A stretch of DNA of 64,000 nt from Amycolatopsis thermoflava N1165 (GCF_000473265.1 NZ_KI421511.1:555980-619979); one strand, 5' to 3'; shown: positions 34,572 through 45,999, numbered from the stretch's first letter. Made by a program: numbers and translations. Notes: generated by a model from the sequence alone, not told the origin.

Positions 34572-35167
34572 GCGCACACCCCCTCCGAGTGTGCGCCCCT
34601 CCGGCGCGAGCGGGATGCCGGCCCGAACATCTGCAGTGCGGCCGCGCGGGTCAGCTCGATCGGGTCGTCACTCCCGAGAGCTCCGTTGAGCGCGAGCGAC
34701 GCGAGACCGTGAACCAGGCCCCAGGCCGCTTGCCGTGCCCAGTCGAGAGGAATGCGGATTCGCTCTTCGGGCAGGGTCGCCATTCCGTCGCGCAACGCGG
34801 CCCCCGCGCGGTCGCGCTGCCGCCGGAGATCGTGGGTCTCCTGCAGGAGATCCACCCGGAACATCACAGCGTAATGCCCCGGTCTCCGGAGAGCGAATCG
34901 CACGTACTCTGCCGCCGTATCCGCAAAGTCTCCGCGTCGGACCGATGGCTCGAGAGCGTCGGCGAGTGAGGTGAACCCTTGCACGGCGAGCGCCGTGAAG
35001 ACACCCTGCCGGGAACCGAAGTGGTGCGCCGGAGCGCCGTGCGTGACGCCCGCGCGCCGAGCGAGCTCTCGGAGGGACAACATGTCTGGCCCGTTCCGGG
35101 CGATCTCCTCCGCGGCGCTCTCAAGCACCTGTCGACGTAGGTCGCCGTGGTGATAGGTATCCGCCAT
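34568..35167 (-). CDS. TetR-family transcriptional regulator
   Basis: The 199-residue protein starts at ATG 35167. The N-terminal TetR HTH is clear (LRELARRAGVTHGAPAHHFG, about residues 28-47), with a ligand domain of the WHG/TetR_C type after it. It is transcribed divergently from the DoxX gene. A palindrome at 35185-35207 between them is a probable operator for both directions. Confidence 0.88.
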   Translation of the reverse strand: MADTYHHGDLRRQVLESAAEEIARNGPDMLSLRELARRAGVTHGAPAHHFGSRQGVFTALAVQGFTSLADALEPSVRRGDFADTAAEYVRFALRRPGHYAVMFRVDLLQETHDLRRQRDRAGAALRDGMATLPEERIRIPLDWARQAAWGLVHGLASLALNGALGSDDPIELTRAAALQMFGPASRSRRRGAHSEGVCA

Positions 35168-35184
35168 GAGGACACCATACACAC

Positions 35185-35207
35185 CGATCTAGACGTTGAC
35201 TAGATCG
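35185..35207. promoter_or_regulatory. Probable TetR operator
   Basis: CGATCTAG (35185-35192) and CTAGATCG (35200-35207) form a perfect inverted repeat with a 7-nt spacer. It is located in the TetR-DoxX divergent intergenic region. Size and symmetry suit a TetR dimer pair. Confidence 0.7.
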
Positions 35208-35254
35208 AGAACGACGCGCATGATGTGGCCAGTGACTAGATATGAGGTGAGACT

Positions 35255-35713
35255 GTGGTCCCATTGATCGTCCTGGCGATTACCACCCTGGCAGCGCGCG
35301 TACTCGGTGCGCTCGGGGTCGATTACGTCGACTCGTGGTCGGCCGCTGTCGCCGCGGGCCTGGCCGTGATGTTCACCGTGACCGCGGTCTCGCACTGGAT
35401 CCGGCCAAAACGGGATGGGCTTGTCGCGATCGTGCCGACCTGGGTGCCGACGCCGGGCCTGATCGTCACGATCACGGGCATCCTGGAACTTCTGGGGGCG
35501 GCTGGGCTGCTCGTGCCAGGAACGCGCGTGGCTTCCGCGATCTGCCTGGCCGTGATGCTGGTCGGGATGTTTCCCGCCAACGTCCGCGCCGCGCACGGAG
35601 TCGACCATCCTGCCGCACCGCGCACCCCTCTTCCTTTGCGCACCACTTTGCAGGTCGTCTTCGTGGCAGCCGCGGTGTTCGTCGCGATCACGTCCGCACA
35701 ACCTGCGCCATGA
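35255..35713 (+). CDS. DoxX-like membrane protein
   Basis: The 152-residue integral membrane protein has a GTG start and four hydrophobic helices, and has the DoxX-type FTVTAVSHWIRPKRDGLVAI and GILELLGAAGLLVPGTR motifs. Function in this family is poorly known (redox/thiol stress or quinone-linked roles have been proposed). It overlaps the GNAT gene by four bases and is likely under the adjacent TetR. Confidence 0.85.
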   Translation: MVPLIVLAITTLAARVLGALGVDYVDSWSAAVAAGLAVMFTVTAVSHWIRPKRDGLVAIVPTWVPTPGLIVTITGILELLGAAGLLVPGTRVASAICLAVMLVGMFPANVRAAHGVDHPAAPRTPLPLRTTLQVVFVAAAVFVAITSAQPAP

Positions 35714-36222
35714 CGTTCCTCTTGCGAGCGATGACCTGCGGCGACGTTCCAACCGTCGCCGCGGTGTGGGCGGCGAGTTGGCGCGACGGCCATGTCGGGC
35801 ACGTCAATCAGGCTCTGGAGAGGATTCGGACCCCGGCGTCCTTCGTCGCGCGCGCCGCACGGCGGGTGCCAGGCACCGTCGTCGCGGAATCGGGGAGCAC
35901 CGTGGTCGGGTTCGCGACCGTCGTCGGCGACGAGTTGGAGGAACTGTTCGTGGCGAGCCGCGCACGCGGTACCGGCATCGCGACGGCGCTGCTCCGGGAC
36001 GCCGAGACACGTATCGCACACAACGGCGCAGCCAAAGCTTGGCTCGCCGTCGTCGCCGGCAATACGCGCGCACGACGATTCTACGAACGCGAAGGATGGA
36101 TCGACGCGGGGTCGCTCGACTACGCGGCGGAAGGTGAGAACGGACCGATGGTGGTTCCCTGTCGCCGCTATGAGAAGGGCCTGGGCAACGGTGCCCAGGC
36201 CCATCCCCCGCCCAGACGGTGA
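35710..36222 (+). CDS. GNAT-family N-acetyltransferase
   Basis: The 170-residue acetyltransferase starts at ATG 35710. It has the acetyl-CoA-binding motif (ELFVASRARGTGIATALLRD) and the C-terminal GNTRARRFYEREGW segment typical of GNATs. The last ~15 residues lie in a perfect 11-bp hairpin (36177-36202), so the natural stop may once have been slightly earlier. The substrate is unknown. Confidence 0.87.
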   Translation: MTFLLRAMTCGDVPTVAAVWAASWRDGHVGHVNQALERIRTPASFVARAARRVPGTVVAESGSTVVGFATVVGDELEELFVASRARGTGIATALLRDAETRIAHNGAAKAWLAVVAGNTRARRFYEREGWIDAGSLDYAAEGENGPMVVPCRRYEKGLGNGAQAHPPPRR

Positions 36223-36227
36223 ACTCG

Positions 36228-36271
36228 CCTTTGCCGCGCACGCCGACCCCTGCCGGCGTGCGCGGCAAAGG
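36228..36271 (+). terminator. Strong hairpin after GNAT gene
   Basis: CCTTTGCCGCGCACGCCG (36228-36245) pairs perfectly with 36254-36271 over an 8-nt loop, six bases after the GNAT stop. A second perfect 11-bp hairpin (36177-36202) lies just upstream inside the reading frame. Confidence 0.75.
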
Positions 36272-36439
36272 CGGCGTCGGAATGCCATGTGCCGGAGCTG
36301 GAGGATGCGCCGAGTCGGCAAGGCGTCCGGCAGTACTTCGGCGAGGGCGGCGAGCATGGCGTCAACCGATGCCACCACCTCGACCACGCGATCGAGCCAC
36401 CACCTCACCGTCTCACTGCACCGGGCATCAGCCTGCTCG

Positions 36440-36870
36440 TGCTGGATCAGCGGCGCAGCGCTCGGACCCGGTCAGCACAGGGGAGCAGCTCCTGGTCTTT
36501 AATGATGGTGATGAGGACGAGGGAGACCAGGTCAGTAAAGGGCGTGGCGGCGACTTCTGTGCCGGCGGCAACCGGCCGCTGGGGTGTTCATTGAGGCGGT
36601 CGTGGTAAAGGCCTGCGGATCGCCGGGGTAGCGACTGCCGCAGTTCCGGCGGTGGCGTCGTCGGCCCACAGGGCGACCGGAACTTGACGAATCTGCCGCC
36701 GAAGCCGGGGGGACGGGAAGTCGACTTCGGTCAGGCAGTCCCGCCACAGTTCGCGTAGCCCTCGCGTTCTGAGTCGTCAATTCGTCGGCAGTAGGCAGCG
36801 AGGGAGTCGAGGAACTGGTCGGCGGCGCGGGTCCAGAGGTAGGACCTGGGTCGGTGCTCCATTGCTGGAG
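36440..36870 (-). pseudogene. Degraded unknown gene
   Basis: On the minus strand several coding-like runs occur in different frames. Examples are VKLLRRSWLQQWSTDPG near 36860 and TPFTDLVSLVLITIIKDQEL near 36510, ending at a stop near 36448. They look like pieces of one disrupted protein, which I cannot identify. It lies next to the DnaK remnant on the other strand. Confidence 0.35.
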
Positions 36871-36929
36871 CCAGCTGCGGCGGAGCAGTTTGACGCGGCG
36901 GAACGGTGTCCTCAGAGGTGGTGTCCGGC

Positions 36930-37160
36930 CGCAGAGGACGGCGCGGTTCGCGGTTCGCGGCAAGCGTTACGCACCGGAAGAGATTTCCGTGGCTGCGCTG
37001 CGCAAACTGGTCAACGATGCCTCGAAGTGCGTGGGCGAGAACGCCGCCGAAGCGATCAGTACAGTGCCTGCCTACTGCGCCGACGCACAGCGGCGCACGG
37101 CGAGGACGCTGTGAAGATCGTCGGGCTGAACGTGGTGCGGCTCACCATGCGGTGTTCGTC
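36930..37160 (+). pseudogene. DnaK (Hsp70) fragment
   Basis: RGKRYAPEEISVAALRKLVN, then NAAEAISTVPAYCADAQRRT, then after a shift near 37110 VKIVGLNVVRL, is unmistakably the N-terminal nucleotide-binding region of DnaK (normally ...EAVITVPAYFNDAQRQAT..., GLNVLRIINEPT). Only about 75 residues remain out of ~620. It is a dead remnant of a second dnaK copy. Confidence 0.8.
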
Positions 37161-37256
37161 GCGATCCAGCATCAGGCGGTCTGGACCCCCGCGCCTCCAG
37201 CAGCGCGCCGGGCACACTGCTGGAGGTGCGGCAGAGCCGTTGTCTCGGCGGCCGGG

Positions 37257-38279
37257 TCATCCGGTCCGCGATCCGACCGTGATCTGAACCTGTCGACGTT
37301 GGTCACCGCGCACCAGCGCGAGCGGGACGGTCTGCCCTGGAGTCGTCCGGCGCAGCGCAGCCAGCACATCCTCCACTGCGCCCACCTCCGCTCCAGCCAA
37401 GGCCACCACCACGTCGCTGGGCCGGACGCCAGCCTCGGCGGCAGGCCCGGAGGGATCCACACCGAGAACCAGGGCGCCATGGTCGGCGGCGACACCGAGT
37501 TGCTGCTGGATGACCGGGGTGAGCCGGCCCATCGATAGCCCTAGATACGGGTGCCGGGCTACCCCGGTCGAGAGTAACTGCTCGGCCACATCGAGCACCG
37601 TGGCCGTGGGGATCGCGAACCCCAGCGACACCGCTCCCGCAGACGGCGGAATATAGGCCTCGTTGATCCCCACTACCCGGCCCTGGACGTCGAGCAGCGC
37701 ACCCCCGGAGTTGCCAGGCGAGATCGAGGCATCGGTCTGAATCAGATCCACCAGCGACTGGGTTTGCGCTGCCGAACCGGGAATTTCCCGGTGCAATCCG
37801 GAAATGACGCCCGCCGTCACCGAGTTCTCGAATCCCAGCGGACTCCCGATCGCCAACACTCGCTCACCCGGGCGCGGCAGATCGGACCGGTACTGCGGCA
37901 CCGGCAGGTTCGTGCGCTCGGTATGCACCACCGCCACGTCAGTGACCACGTCGACGGCCAACACCGTCCCCGGCGAACTGACGCCATCGGCGAAGCTGAT
38001 CGACACCTGCCGCTGCCGTCCCACCACGTGCTGGTTGGTGACCACCACGTCCGGGCGCAACACCACCCCGCTACCCAGCCCGTCCGTGGTATGCACCGTA
38101 ACCACGCTCGGCCCGATCCGCTCCACCACATCCGCGTAACCAGTGTCCACGCCAGAAGACATGGGCGCGGCCGTGACAGTTGGCCCCGGTAGCGGCGCCG
38201 GTTGATCCTTCGCGGTGCACGCGGGCACGGTCAGGACAGCGGCCAGTACCACGGCCGTTCGGACTCGCATCTTCACCAT
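37257..38279 (-). CDS. HtrA/DegP-like serine protease lipoprotein with PDZ domain
   Basis: The 340-residue protein starts at ATG 38279. An N-terminal lipoprotein signal ends in the lipobox VPAC (Cys about 20). The trypsin-like domain has His in NQHVV, Asp in VVTDVAVV and Ser in ISPGNSGGALL, all intact. A C-terminal PDZ domain (about 245-335) follows. It should act outside the membrane in protein quality control. A broken homologue lies at 43440-43700, sharing EDVLAALRR. Confidence 0.92.
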   Translation of the reverse strand: MVKMRVRTAVVLAAVLTVPACTAKDQPAPLPGPTVTAAPMSSGVDTGYADVVERIGPSVVTVHTTDGLGSGVVLRPDVVVTNQHVVGRQRQVSISFADGVSSPGTVLAVDVVTDVAVVHTERTNLPVPQYRSDLPRPGERVLAIGSPLGFENSVTAGVISGLHREIPGSAAQTQSLVDLIQTDASISPGNSGGALLDVQGRVVGINEAYIPPSAGAVSLGFAIPTATVLDVAEQLLSTGVARHPYLGLSMGRLTPVIQQQLGVAADHGALVLGVDPSGPAAEAGVRPSDVVVALAGAEVGAVEDVLAALRRTTPGQTVPLALVRGDQRRQVQITVGSRTG

Positions 38280-38822
38280 GAGACAGTGATACTCGGGAAT
38301 GGGCCGCCAGACGACCGCTGAGGTCGCGGAAAGCGAGTGACATCGCATCAGGGCAGGACGGCCAGGTGATGGACCTGGCTGCGCCCACTCGTCCTGCTGG
38401 ACCCCATCCCGCTGAACCCGCGAGCGTCAAGCGGCGACCGCCGGCTCCCGCGGGCCGGCAGGCCGGCCCCCTGCCCCTGTGCCTGCACCTGAAGGATCAC
38501 CGGGCATCCAGTGAACGAACGAGCTAACGTTGGCGATCTAGGAATCCGGGAGCGTCCACATCGCACCGCCCGGTCCGTACCGCGAGGTCGGCGCCAGTCT
38601 CCATCGACTCACCCGAACCGTACGGCTGGCGATCGGCTCCCGGTCGATCGCGCCACTCCGCGGAAAGATCGTCACTGGCGGTGAGGACCGTCGCCTGGCG
38701 GCGGAAGGTGTGCCGTGCGCGCTTCCCAGCTGTTGATCAGTAGACGGTTCATCACCAACGGGGTGCGCGTTGATCGTCTTTTTCGGTAGGGTTTCGAGGC
38801 GGTGCCGAATGGGGAGGGCCGG
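38280..38822. other. Intergenic region between HtrA and STAND genes
   Basis: Promoters for the divergent HtrA and STAND genes must lie here. I see no gene, RNA or large repeat. Confidence 0.4.
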
Positions 38823-40757
38823 ATGACCGTGATGCAGCAGTTGCCGCTGCCGCCTGCGGAGTTCGTGGACCGTGATCCGTTGTTGGTGTGGATGACCGAG
38901 CGGGTCGAGGCAGCGAGGGCGGCGGGCCGCCCGGCGTATCTGGCCCTATACGGGCCGGCCGGAGTGGGTGTGCGGAGCCTGGTCTACGAATGGTATGCGC
39001 GGCAGTCGGCGCAGTTCCCCGACGGCGCGGTGCGCGTGCCCCTGAGCGATGTCGTGTCGGGTGGGGACGCGATGGCTTTCGAGGCGCTCGGAGACGTGAT
39101 CGCCGACCTCGGCGTGGCACGGGACGAACTGCCCTCGTCTGCCGAGGCGCGCAAAAATCTGCTGCTGACGAGAACCTACGCGAAGCGCCTGATGATGGTG
39201 CTCGAGGAAGCCGGCAACGGGGCACAGGTCGAGCATTTCCTGCTGAACTCACCGGCATCCGCGGTGGTGGTGGTCTCGCGGTCGCGGCTTCGGAAGCTGG
39301 ATCTGCTGGGGTTCGAGGCGCGCGCAGTCGATCCGCTCGACGAACGATTTGGCGTCGAGTTGTTCGACCGGATGCTCGGTGCGGGGTGGTCTACTGGGGC
39401 GGGTGTGTCACCGGCGGCCGTGACGAGGGTGTGCGGTGGGTACCCGTTGGCGATCCGGGCCACCGTCGCGCAGATCGCCACGACGCCCGAGTGGGAGGTC
39501 CCGGACCTCCTGCGAGACCTCGCCGGCAGGGGGCTCGGGGCGCTGGACCCGGAGTCGCAGGAATTCGTTCGCGACAGTTTCGACCGGGCCTACCAGCGGT
39601 TGTCGCCGGAGCAGGCGCGGGCTTACCGTCTGGTCGTCGGGCTGTACCCCGGATCCGTCGTTTTCGTGGACGCCGCCTCAGTGCTGCTGGACGAGCCCGA
39701 GGACGTGACCCGCAAACGGCTGGCCGCCCTGGTCGCCGCCCACCTGCTCACGCGTGTGGGACCCGACCGTTTCGAATTCCACGACGTGGCGCACTGGCAT
39801 GCCCGTGACCGGGCGGAAGCCGAGGAGCCGTTCCCCGAGCAGCGGGCCGCCGTCGAACGGGTGGCACGCTGGTACCTGCGGCAGACGGTCAGCCGGGATC
39901 GGATGTTGTCCGACCGGCCTCGATACGGGCCCTGCTACCAGGAACCCGCGGGCGGTGGCGTGTCACGCGAGGCGGCGTTGCACTGGCTGGAGGAGCGGCG
40001 GGCGAATCTGCGCACCGTGGTGGCGTTCGCCCAGCGCTTCCAACTCCTCGACCTGGTGTGGCAGATGTGCGAGGCGTTATGGGGCGTCTACCACCTGCAC
40101 GGGCACTACGAAGAGTGGATCACCACGCACCGGATGGGCGTCGAAGCCGCCGTCCAGCTCGGCGATCCCCGCGTGCGGATGCGGATGACATCCCAGCTCG
40201 CGGCGGCCCTGCTCGGCACCGGCGACCACGACGAGGCTTGGCAGGTGTTCACCGACTCGCACCAGTGCGCGATCCAGGCCGGTGATCCCGTCGGTGCGGA
40301 GAGCGCGCTGGAGTGGCTGGGCAAGGTCGCCACCAGGAAGGGCGAGTTCGACACTGCGCTAAGGCTGTACCAGCAGGCATGGAACATCGCCGCGTCTGAC
40401 GTGCCCGAGCACCTGCGGCCGCGGATGTTCGCCCTGCTGTGGTTGCAGCGCGCCAGGACGATGGTGCTCGCCGGACGGAACGCTGAGGCGCGCGACGCGG
40501 CCAATCACGCCGTCGAGTACTTCTCCGGCACCGCCGAGTCGGACAACCTGGCCAAATCCCTGCTCGTCCTGGCCCAAGCCGGCGGTGGGGCGGCAACGGC
40601 GGTGGAGGCGGCTCGCCGGGCAGCGGTTCTCTTCCGACAGGACGAGTCGCTGCGGGCTGAAGCGGAGGCGCTGGAGACCGTCGTGCGCGTCGCTCCGAAT
40701 CCCGAGGACGAAGCACGGCTACAGCACGTGCGGCAGCAACTCGAGGGGCGTGGCTGA
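38823..40757 (+). CDS. STAND-like NTPase/TPR protein with degenerate P-loop
   Basis: The 644-residue protein starts at ATG 38823 behind GGGGAGGG. An NB-ARC-like region (about 12-290) is followed by a winged-helix-like part and TPR-type helical repeats (about 380-640). The Walker A position reads GPAGVGVRS, so the invariant Lys-Ser/Thr is replaced by Val-Arg, and the Walker B acid is Glu (LMMVLEE). ATP hydrolysis is doubtful. It has no effector domain and no C-terminal HTH. It ends one base before the convergent transferase gene and may function with it; the biological role is unknown. Confidence 0.75.
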   Translation: MTVMQQLPLPPAEFVDRDPLLVWMTERVEAARAAGRPAYLALYGPAGVGVRSLVYEWYARQSAQFPDGAVRVPLSDVVSGGDAMAFEALGDVIADLGVARDELPSSAEARKNLLLTRTYAKRLMMVLEEAGNGAQVEHFLLNSPASAVVVVSRSRLRKLDLLGFEARAVDPLDERFGVELFDRMLGAGWSTGAGVSPAAVTRVCGGYPLAIRATVAQIATTPEWEVPDLLRDLAGRGLGALDPESQEFVRDSFDRAYQRLSPEQARAYRLVVGLYPGSVVFVDAASVLLDEPEDVTRKRLAALVAAHLLTRVGPDRFEFHDVAHWHARDRAEAEEPFPEQRAAVERVARWYLRQTVSRDRMLSDRPRYGPCYQEPAGGGVSREAALHWLEERRANLRTVVAFAQRFQLLDLVWQMCEALWGVYHLHGHYEEWITTHRMGVEAAVQLGDPRVRMRMTSQLAAALLGTGDHDEAWQVFTDSHQCAIQAGDPVGAESALEWLGKVATRKGEFDTALRLYQQAWNIAASDVPEHLRPRMFALLWLQRARTMVLAGRNAEARDAANHAVEYFSGTAESDNLAKSLLVLAQAGGGAATAVEAARRAAVLFRQDESLRAEAEALETVVRVAPNPEDEARLQHVRQQLEGRG

Positions 40758-42502
<1,745 letters not shown>

Positions 42503-42506
<4 letters not shown>

Positions 42507-43027
42507 GTCGCCGCGCTGGTTGCCGGGAATGGAGGGTGCACCGGTGTCCGGACGTTGAGGTCGACCCTCGCCGCCTTGGTGAAATCGTTCAACCGGGCGG
42601 ACAACGTCGAGCGGGCCTCGTCGTACCGCGCGCGATGACGCTCATCCATTACCCCTCGGTAGCCGGGTTTGCTCGTGCGGCGGATCTCGTCGATCATGGC
42701 CGCCAGGGTTTCCGACGCCGCGGTGGCGTTCGCCAGTTCTCGCCCGACGTTTCGGTGGGCAATCAACGCCGCATGCATGGCGGCGGCGCGCACGTTCTTG
42801 AGCAGTGGCGCGGTCTCGGCGCCGGGCTCCGAGGTCGGTGTCCACACCGTCGCGTCGCGGAGCTCGACGCAGGCGAGAAGGAACTCGACGTAAATCGCGC
42901 GCTTGTCGTCCCCGAACCGGGAGCGAGCGTCGCGGCGACCTGTGGTCACCAGAGTCAGCACGACTCCGGTGATCGATCCGACCAACGCGATCAGCGGCGA
43001 TGCCCACCAGGGCCCTGACGGCGACAT
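42503..43027 (-). CDS. Small membrane-anchored protein of unknown function
   Basis: The 174-residue protein starts at ATG 43027; an upstream in-frame start is possible but has less coding-like sequence. One N-terminal membrane helix (WWASPLIALVGSITGVVLTL) is followed by a basic stop-transfer and a helical cytoplasmic domain rich in Ala/Arg/Glu. It is coupled by ATGA to the transferase. I recognise no family. Confidence 0.65.
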
Positions 43028-43191
43028 GATTGCACCGTACATATTCACCCTGATCACCTGTGATGTGGTGTCCATTTGGTCCGGCCGGCCCTCGGGCTCG
43101 GGGTGCCTGGCAGGTGGACGTTGACGAGCTTCGCCACCGTCGGTCGCCCCCCGAAAGGTGCCTGCCGGTCTGCTCAGCCCGAATTTCATCG

Positions 43192-43370
43192 CCCAGCAGG
43201 ATTCGACCCGGTCTATGGCGCCCGGCGGCTACGGCGGTTCATCGCCCGAGATATCGAAACCCGCATCGGCCGAGCCCTGCTCGGCGGCGATGCGCACGCC
43301 GGCGCCATCATCCAGCTCGGCCTGACCGCCAGCGGGCTCACCGTCACCTACGACACCCACCAGACGAAGC
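43192..43370 (+). pseudogene. ClpB C-terminal fragment
   Basis: FDPVYGARRLRRFIARDIET, then RIGRALLGGDAHAG and GLTVTYD, is the conserved end of ClpB/Hsp104 (usually GFDPVYGARPLRRFIQ...). Only the last ~55 residues survive; nothing upstream resembles ClpB. It is another piece of the dismantled heat-shock cluster. Confidence 0.8.
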
Positions 43371-43439
43371 CTGGGCCGCACTCCCCGACACAGCGGCGAG
43401 CAGGGAGTCCGGCCTGTCTCATCCGGTACGCGACCTGGT

Positions 43440-43700
43440 CGTTACCTCGGCCCGCCAGGGGCAGCGGCTCCTTCTGACCGGGGTCAATCCGTCGCAGTGC
43501 CGCGAGCACGTCCTCGACCCGCGCCGATCGCGGTTCCGGCGAACGCGACCAGCACGCAGCCCGGGATGGGGATTCGGCGCGGGTACCGGTGCGCTCGGAC
43601 GACGGGACGTTCACCGCGTGCGTACCGGGGTTCGACCGCGCCTTGGCGCAGGCCCGTAGTCAGTTCGAGCCCAGGTTCTTCCGGGTGCATCGCACGCGAC
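43440..43700 (-). pseudogene. HtrA PDZ-domain fragment
   Basis: Minus-strand CVLVAFAGTAIGA shifts into VEDVLAALRRIDPGQKEPLP and onward, closely paralleling the PDZ end of the intact HtrA at 37257 (VVVALAGAEVGAVEDVLAAL). Frameshifts and the missing protease domain show that it is dead. Confidence 0.72.
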
Positions 43701-43739
43701 TGCGCGATCAGCTCCCCGGCACCGGCACATATGCCTCGC

Positions 43740-44065
43740 CGGCCGCGAGGCGTCGTCAACGGTGAGGTAGAGGGGCAGGACCTCGTCGAGACCAGTGACC
43801 TCGATGGGCCGGACAAGCGGGCGGCTGGTCTCGACGACGATGCGCAGCGTGTCCTTCGTCGCGCAGAGTGGCTTCCAGCAACACGGTGAGACTGGCGGAG
43901 TCGAGAAAAGATGACCGAGGTCCGGTCCAGTACGCAGGGTCCGGCACCGGATTGCTCAATGCAGTCGAAGGATCGATGCGCCCAGCAATGACGCGGTATC
44001 AATGTCGATCTCACCGGCCGCAACTACAACGGTGCCGTCCATCGTAGGCTGGGTGATGTCCCGCA
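43740..44065 (-). pseudogene. Decayed STAS-domain anti-anti-sigma factor
   Basis: Pieces in three frames on the minus strand spell a STAS protein: VVVAAGEIDIDTASLLG near 44020, then SSFLDSASLTVLLEA near 43900 (normally DLSGVSFLDSSGLxxL), then RIVVETSRPLVRPIEVTGLD near 43810. It lies beside an anti-sigma kinase gene on the plus strand, as expected for a former partner-switching pair. Confidence 0.65.
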
Positions 44066-44484
44066 CTCCGCATGACGGCGAGAGACGAAGTGCTGTTCAG
44101 GTTGCGCGGCGCTCTTCGCTGGGAAGGAGTGTTGTCCTGCGACGGTGAGTGTGACAACGAAGTGGTCGCCGAATTGCTCGGCGGACTCGTTGGGTTGCTG
44201 TGCGTGATGGCCACGTCGTCCGGGCCGCCAGGCCGTGGTCACGATCGCCCCCTGCGGCCTCACGTTGATCAGTTCGGAGACGGCAAACTGTCGATCTCGG
44301 CCTGCCACGCAGCGAGCATCCGCGGGAAAGGGTCGGGGCGCCACCGGGCATAGTGGCCCCACTCAGGTTGTGCCAACGAGATGGTCGTTGCGGACATGGG
44401 CGGCCTTACCAGTGGTTTAGCCAGTTCGTGTCGCGGGGTAATACGGGTCCCAGCCATGCAGCAGCGAGCGAGAGGTCCCTTAAC
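44066..44484. other. Intergenic stretch with no clear gene
   Basis: Small overlapping frames on both strands have no motifs. The region lies between the STAS remnant and the anti-sigma gene. Confidence 0.35.
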
Positions 44485-44910
44485 GTGACGGCGTTCGATG
44501 CGGTCGAGGAACCGTCACACGTAGCCGGGGAAGTCTTGATATGTGAAGTCGCGGCCACCGCGGCACAAGCGGCCGTCCTCCGCGACGTGCTCACCGACTG
44601 GGCCCGGGCCCGTGAGCTGCCGCCTGACCTAGTCACGGATGTAAAGCTGGCCGCCTACGAAGCGCTGGCCAACGTCGTCGAGTACGCCTACTCGACCGCC
44701 GATGAGGGCACCATGACGCTCACCGTCACCCTCCACCAGGCCCTGACCGTGTCGGTCGGTGACCGCGGTCGCTGGCGCGAGAACGACAGCAAGCCCAGAG
44801 GTGGGCGCGGTCTGCCGCTGATCCGGGCACTCGCTCCCGACACCCGCCTCACCTGCGGGGACATCGGCACGACCATCGTCATGGTGTGGCCCGCGCGCGC
44901 CCTGAAGTGA
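44485..44910 (+). CDS. RsbW-type ATP-binding anti-sigma factor
   Basis: The 141-residue HATPase_c protein starts at GTG 44485 with GAGAGG upstream. The N-box (VKLAAYEALANVVEYAY), the G1-type VGDRGRW and the G2-type GRGLPLI are visible. Such proteins bind a sigma factor or phosphorylate STAS antagonists. The neighbouring STAS gene is broken, so the switch may be incomplete or depend on a distant partner. Confidence 0.8.
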   Translation: MTAFDAVEEPSHVAGEVLICEVAATAAQAAVLRDVLTDWARARELPPDLVTDVKLAAYEALANVVEYAYSTADEGTMTLTVTLHQALTVSVGDRGRWRENDSKPRGGRGLPLIRALAPDTRLTCGDIGTTIVMVWPARALK

Positions 44911-45357
44911 GTGGGTGAGGAACAGTGCAAGATGCATCTGGTCGGCGACAGTTTGCGATTGGGTGGCGATGCCTACTGAGTCACCCTCGAACCGTCCCTC
45001 GGGCCGACCGGCCCGGTAGCACCGCCGGCTCAGCACGGTGACGCGACGTAGCACGCAGGCTCGTCGCGATCCGCTGCGACAGCATGTCCAGTGCCCTGCG
45101 CCCAGCTCACCTGCGGCCAGGTGGCTGTCGTTGTCCGGCCCAGTCCGGTCGTGTGATCGGGAATTGGCCACCGAACAGTTCCCTGCCCTGCTGGCCTGGG
45201 GCGGCCGTGGACGTTCCTGCGCGCCTACGGCACCGAGCCGTCCGTCAACGGCGGGCGCTCGAAGTCCGCGCGCCACGGGTTGATCGTGGGCACGGTGGCG
45301 ATCACGACCAGACCGGCATCCCGGTGACGGCTTTTCATCTGTCTGCGTCAGCACATC
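44911..45357. other. Gene-free stretch
   Basis: No gene is supported. Low-complexity reading frames on both strands have no ribosome sites or motifs. Confidence 0.4.
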
Positions 45358-45921
45358 TCATCGGCTCGGCTTACCGGTCCGGCTTTGAAATCCGCGGAGA
45401 GCGATCTCCAGCAGGCGGTCCGCCTGCTCGGGCGAGACCTGTTCCCGCGTCCAGGCGGCCGCGCCGGTCACCGCGAGGACGTCAGTCGCGGTGACATCCT
45501 GGTCGATCACCCCTGCGGCGTGCGCTCCGCGCACCAGACGCTCGGTGATCCGCTCCATCCGCGCGCAGTCGTCGTGCAGTTCCGACGCCTCGGTGGCGAA
45601 CCCGGCGACCAGGAACGCGGCCAGCCCGCGGTAGGTGGCCGCGTGCGCGGTGACCGCGCGCGCCCATGTGGCGATCTGCTCGCCGGGCAGCGAATCCCCG
45701 AGCGCGAACAGGTCGTCGTGGCGGGCGCGCAGGAGGGCGGCGGCCAACGCGGCGCGGCTGGGGAAGTGCGCGTACAGGGTGCCGATCGACACACCCGCTC
45801 GCCGGGCGATCCCTTCCAGGGACGCCTCCACGCCCCGCTCGCGGAAACCCTCCTCTGCGGCGTCGAGGAGCCGGTCCCGGTTGCGCCGGGCGTCGGCGCG
45901 CAGCGGGCGAGTGGTGGTCAT
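45358..45921 (-). CDS. TetR-family regulator
   Basis: The 187-residue TetR protein has an N-terminal HTH (EGIARRAGVSIGTLYAHFPS, about 37-56) and an alpha-helical ligand domain. It diverges from the NAD(P)-binding oxidoreductase at 46000 and probably represses it and itself through the palindrome at 45939-45953. Confidence 0.9.
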   Translation of the reverse strand: MTTTRPLRADARRNRDRLLDAAEEGFRERGVEASLEGIARRAGVSIGTLYAHFPSRAALAAALLRARHDDLFALGDSLPGEQIATWARAVTAHAATYRGLAAFLVAGFATEASELHDDCARMERITERLVRGAHAAGVIDQDVTATDVLAVTGAAAWTREQVSPEQADRLLEIALRGFQSRTGKPSR

Positions 45922-45938
45922 CGTGCCTCCTTGTCAAG

Positions 45939-45953
45939 TCGAGGGAGCCTCGA
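45939..45953. promoter_or_regulatory. Probable TetR operator
   Basis: TCGAGG-GAG-CCTCGA is a perfect 6-bp inverted repeat with a 3-nt centre. A related, less perfect site (CGAGGGACCTTCG) follows about 13 bp away, as in tandem TetR operators. It sits in the divergent intergenic region of TetR and its likely target. Confidence 0.65.
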
Positions 45954-45999
45954 TATATTAAGCCGAGGGACCTTCGAATTCTACGTGAGGACACGACTG

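Noticed and set aside
38823-40757. Classical Avs-type or NLR-like antiphage STAND gene
   Set aside because: The P-loop is degenerate and no effector domain is attached, so direct assignment is not supported.
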